The notes below the pieces were generated by a model that worked only from the letters and a program-made list of their open reading frames with translations, was not told the origin of the DNA and searched no databases. Made by a program: the position numbers and the translations under genes. From contig NZ_CP102288.1 of assembly GCF_025151535.1 (NCBI RefSeq), positions 439,501-503,500 of the forward strand: a stretch of DNA of 64,000 nucleotides, given 5' to 3'. Position 1 is the first letter of the stretch, and every line of letters starts with the position of its first letter. Source of the DNA: Segatella copri DSM 18205 (lineage in GTDB: Bacteria > Bacteroidota > Bacteroidia > Bacteroidales > Bacteroidaceae). This document shows positions 61,240 through 64,000 of this stretch, one piece after another.

Positions 61240-62220
61240 TTGGGGGAAAATCGTGCAGAATATGGGCGTGAAGTCATAAAGAATCTCTCGAAGGAGCTTA
61301 CTAGTATATATGGTAAGGGATTTACTAAGAGTTATTTATATAACTTTACAAGATTCTATAAGACTTTCCCAAACATTTTCCAATCACCGATTGGAAAATC
61401 TGAGCTTCTTTCTTGGACCCATTACTGTCAGCTTCTGGATATAGATGATGAGGCTGCTCGTAATTGGTATGCCCACGAGGCATTTGTGGGGACTTGGAGT
61501 GTGAGAACGCTTCGTCGAAACATTGCTTCGCAATATTATTACCGTCTATTGCAATCGCAGAATAAAATTGTAGTGGAGAATGAGATGAAAGAAATTACTG
61601 CTCCTATGCAAAAGGACAAATTGGAATTTATCAAGAATCCAGTAGTGGCAGAATTTTTGGGACTTGCACCTAATTCTGATTTTTCAGAGTCGCAGTTGGA
61701 AGGAAGTATCATTACTCATCTTCAGAAGTTCATCATGGAAATGGGTAAAGGTTATGCCTTTGTTGCTCGCCAACAGCATATTCATACTGATATGGGAGAT
61801 TTCTATATAGACCTTGTGTTTTATAACTATATCTTGAAATGCTTTTTGTTGATTGACTTGAAGACTACCCAGATATCTCATCAAGATGTTGGGCAGATGG
61901 ATATGTATGTCAGAATGTATGATGAGTTGAAAAGAACGGATGGTGATAATCCGACGATAGGCTTGATTTTGTGTTCGAAGACAAGTGAGGATATGGCAAA
62001 GTATTCTATCTTGAAGGAGAATAAGCAATTGTTTCAAGCTAAGTATTTGACTTATCTGCCAACCGAAGAGCAGCTTCGACACGAAATAGAGCGGCAAAAA
62101 GAGATTTTTATGCAACAACAAGCCAATAAGGAGCAGGACTGATAATGTTGTAAATATAAAGATTCTCTTTTGATGCTTCAAGTAAAATTTACTCGGTAAA
62201 AGATATTTTGAGGTATTAAG

Positions 62221-62251
62221 TTGCATATTTCATTTATTTTTTGTAACTTTG
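62221..62251 (+). promoter_or_regulatory. Promoter upstream of the SNF2 helicase leader
   Basis: TTG (62221-62223), a 20-bp spacer, TAACTTTG (62244-62251). Transcription should start near 62258, about 360 nt before the helicase ATG. Confidence 0.75.
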
Positions 62252-62257
62252 CCCTCG

Positions 62258-62619
62258 AAAGGGGAGAGGTTGCCGCAGGTGGCTGCTCCCTTGTAACATA
62301 AGTTGAACAAATAAAATAGAATAATAAGAAACAGAAAGAATAAACTTTAGACATATAACATATTAATATACAAAGCGTTTACGATATTCGGAATACTCTC
62401 GAAATTTGGCGATTAACAGATGTATTTCCCAACAATAGAATAAGTGAATGCCTGCGCTATAGCGTGGGCTGAACTTATCTGTTGGGAGGGCCACGCCAAA
62501 TGCCTGAGAGTATGATAAGTGAAGCTCACGCTTCTTTTGTATCATGCTCTCAGGTATTTTTTGCTTGTGGCTCGTACTTCCAGAATAAAGTTCAACGCTC
62601 ATAGTTTTCTATAGCGACG
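62258..62619 (+). ncRNA. Structured leader with attenuator-like folding upstream of the SNF2 helicase
   Basis: A GGGGAG/CTCCC hairpin lies near 62265-62293. A nested set follows: ATACTCTC (62393-62400) with GAGAGTAT (62506-62513), ATTTGGCG (62404-62411) with CGCCAAAT (62494-62501), CCCAACA (62428-62434) with TGTTGGG (62480-62486), ATAAGT (62440-62445) with ACTTAT (62473-62478), and GCCTGCGC (62450-62457) with its partner 62462-62469. The 3' arm of the outer helix also forms the 5' arm of the terminator at 62503-62562, so the two are mutually exclusive. A hairpin CGCTcATAG/CTATAGCG (62596-62616) ends 3 nt before the ATG. Either a regulatory leader or an independent small RNA would fit. No known riboswitch class is recognised. 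Confidence 0.6.
62503..62562 (+). terminator. Strong intrinsic terminator within the helicase leader
   Basis: A 15-bp stem CCTGAGAGTATGATA / TATCATGCTCTCAGG (one G-T pair), an inner hairpin GAAGCtcacGCTTC, then TATTTTTTGC. It lies between the promoter and the helicase start, so helicase expression requires readthrough or another promoter. Confidence 0.8.
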
Positions 62620-64000
62620 ATGAAACAGGAAATCCCTTATTCATCTGCGCAGCTCTTGTATTATGCCTGGCAGTTGTCACGCAATAGGGGCGGTGCAGAT
62701 GATGATAAGTTGACGGGTGTCTTGTCGGAGGCACGTGTCGATCTGAACCCCCATCAGGTGATGGCGGCTCTTTTTGCATTCCAGTCTCCTTTCTCCAAAG
62801 GTGTTATCCTTGCCGACGAGGTGGGATTGGGAAAAACGATAGAGGCTGGTATTGTTATCAGCCAGTTTTGGGCTGAACGTAAGCGTCGTATCCTCATCGT
62901 TGCTCCAGCTACCCTTCGCCGACAGTGGAGCATGGAGCTGGAGGAAAAGTTCTTTCTGGATTCTTTTATTCTCGAAAAGAAAAAGGGGATTTCTTTGGAC
63001 CATCTTTCCGATGGCAAGCAAATCTATATCTGCTCTTATCAGTTTGCTTCCAGACAAGCCGAAATCTTGTCGCGCACTCATTGGGACCTGGTGGTTTATG
63101 ATGAGGCTCATAAACTACGCAACGTTTATAAGGCAACCCCTTCGATGGCTTCCCGTCTGAAATCCGCTTTTTCTGATAGTCATAAACTCCTCCTTACCGC
63201 CACTCCGCTTCAGAATAACATTGAGGAATTATATGGTCTGGTAAGTATCATCGATGACCATTACTTTGGTGACTTGAAGAGTTTCAAGGCTCAGTATTGC
63301 TATAGTAACAAAAACGATGATATTGCTTTTGGTGATCTTCGCAGGCGTCTTCGCCCCATCGTGCATCGCACGCTTCGCAAACAGGTTACGGAGTATGTAA
63401 AATATACTTCCCGTATCCCGATGGCGCAGGAATATTATCCTGCTGTTGAAGAGCAGAAACTCTATAATCAAATCAGCGAGTATCTTCGCCGTGATGATAC
63501 TTACGGATTACCAACCAGTCAACGTCAGTTGATTACGCTGATATTCCGCAAACTCATGTCTTCCTCAACCTTTGCCATCGGCTATACGCTCAAAACGCTT
63601 ATCGACCGTTTGCAGACCAAGATTGCTCCATATTCTGCCGATAAACCGCAAGGCTGGTATGGGGAAGATGGAAAAATAGCTATGGTTGCCGAAGATATGT
63701 TGGGCGATGATTGGGATGAATGGAATGAGCAGGATGAGAACGAACAGGAAGGAGAAATCCTTACTTCCGATGAGATAGAAGGTATCAAGGATGAAATCAA
63801 GGAACTCCAACGTCTATATGATCTTGCCAATAGTATCAGTAGTAATAAAAAAGGTGATTGCCTCTTGTCGGCACTCCATACCGGCTTTCAGAAGATGGAA
63901 GAGTTGGGAGCCAACCGCAAAGCATTGATATTCACGGAAAGTGCCCGTACCCAGCTCTATCTGAAACAGCTTTTAGAGGAGAATGGTTATATGGGCAAGA
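62620..64000 (+). CDS. SNF2-type DEAD/DEAH helicase (partial, C-terminus outside window)
   Basis: 460 codons are visible and the frame runs off the window. Helicase motif I is ADEVGLGKTIEAG near 66-77, motif Ia is VAPATLRRQW, motif II is YDEAHKLRN near 159 and motif III is LLTATPLQNN near 190-200. The start of the second RecA domain is reached at the edge (KALIFTESARTQLYLKQLLE). An acidic insertion (DDWDEWNEQDENEQEGE) lies near 365-380. Bacterial SNF2 enzymes translocate on dsDNA and occur in RapA-like factors and in phage-defence operons such as DISARM. The adjacency to a split DUF1016 nuclease gene and a PARG-like gene favours a defence locus; the genes that follow would decide. Confidence 0.9.
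   Translation, partial: MKQEIPYSSAQLLYYAWQLSRNRGGADDDKLTGVLSEARVDLNPHQVMAALFAFQSPFSKGVILADEVGLGKTIEAGIVISQFWAERKRRILIVAPATLRRQWSMELEEKFFLDSFILEKKKGISLDHLSDGKQIYICSYQFASRQAEILSRTHWDLVVYDEAHKLRNVYKATPSMASRLKSAFSDSHKLLLTATPLQNNIEELYGLVSIIDDHYFGDLKSFKAQYCYSNKNDDIAFGDLRRRLRPIVHRTLRKQVTEYVKYTSRIPMAQEYYPAVEEQKLYNQISEYLRRDDTYGLPTSQRQLITLIFRKLMSSSTFAIGYTLKTLIDRLQTKIAPYSADKPQGWYGEDGKIAMVAEDMLGDDWDEWNEQDENEQEGEILTSDEIEGIKDEIKELQRLYDLANSISSNKKGDCLLSALHTGFQKMEELGANRKALIFTESARTQLYLKQLLEENGYMGK

Larger units (their letters stand above)
59571..62142 (+). pseudogene. DUF1016/YhcG-type PDDEXK nuclease gene, interrupted by an insertion sequence
   Basis: The N-terminal 54 codons (59571-59732, ending GKRISEEIL) and the remaining 300 (61240-62139, starting LGENRAEYGREVIKNL) rejoin in frame when the 1499-bp element and one 8-bp duplicate are removed, giving 354 residues, a normal DUF1016 length. 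The first part is the DUF1016 N-terminal helical domain; the second holds the rest of it (KSYLYNFTRFYKTFPNIF) and the PDDEXK_9-like domain, with GDFYIDLVFYN and LLIDLKT as D...DxK candidates. Family members are linked to defence and restriction islands. The ATG at 59571 is preferred over an upstream TTG. The 3' part alone (from a Met at 61225, partly IS-encoded) might still be made. Confidence 0.9.

Noticed and set aside
62363..62602. A 79-codon minus-strand frame in the helicase leader
   Set aside because: It is a by-product of the inverted repeats of the leader; no promoter or start context supports it.
62500..62604. A 34-codon plus-strand frame (MPESMISEAHASF...) across the leader terminator
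   Set aside because: It runs through the terminator stem and T-run with no clear ribosome site. It is kept in mind as a possible leader peptide but not supported.

Overview
The window reads as a chromosomal segment of a gut Bacteroidota species close to Prevotella/Segatella copri. The reasons are SusC/SusD pairs, A-rich translation starts with few Shine-Dalgarno sites, many Bacteroidota-type promoters (a -7 box TAnnTTTG, often with TTG about 20 bp upstream), and family members typical of Bacteroidales (DUF4922, DUF4924, DUF4837, DUF5123, ISAon1-type insertion sequence). The species call is an inference, not a database result.

Layout. (1) 1-26.4 kb, mostly minus strand, is a pectin-utilisation locus. 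It holds two SusC/SusD pairs (the first SusD is cut by the window edge), a surface lipoprotein, a multidomain pectin methylesterase, a GH95 enzyme, a PL1 pectate lyase and a GH28-GH105 fusion. Together these could de-esterify homogalacturonan, cleave it at the surface or in the periplasm, import the oligomers and finish off unsaturated products. Three promoters of this locus share one near-palindromic site at a fixed distance from the -7 box. Two decayed IS4-type elements flank the GH95 gene; one lies between the gene and its apparent promoter, the other supplies its stop codon. A 1.3 kb gene-free stretch (3.9-5.2 kb) is packed with palindromes and tandem repeats.

(2) 26.6-35.7 kb: an orphan ECF sigma factor, rpe, and a complete tryptophan operon in the order trpD-C-F-A-B-E-G. 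The operon is preceded by a leader peptide with three consecutive Trp codons and an attenuator-like terminator.

(3) 35.8-57.5 kb: housekeeping genes. These are a ROK sugar kinase, a LysE-type exporter, DUF4924, prfC, a ClC transporter, fmt, a YrdC/Sua5 protein, two tandem tRNA-His genes, a minus-strand cluster (sigma-54 regulator, LptE, TPR protein, SecG), a second minus cluster (rlmN, DUF4837, pdxA), a 1260-residue GT2-DUF4922-SpoIID fusion followed by an AmpG-like permease, YjbQ and an AAA ATPase.

(4) 57.9-64 kb: an accessory region. It has a small protein with internal repeats, a PARG-like macrodomain protein, a 57-residue protein, a DUF1016 nuclease gene split by a 1499-bp insertion sequence with a perfect 8-bp target duplication, and the start of an SNF2-type helicase. 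A structured leader precedes the helicase; it carries a strong terminator and a mutually exclusive upstream pairing. This part looks like the edge of a defence or mobile-element island.
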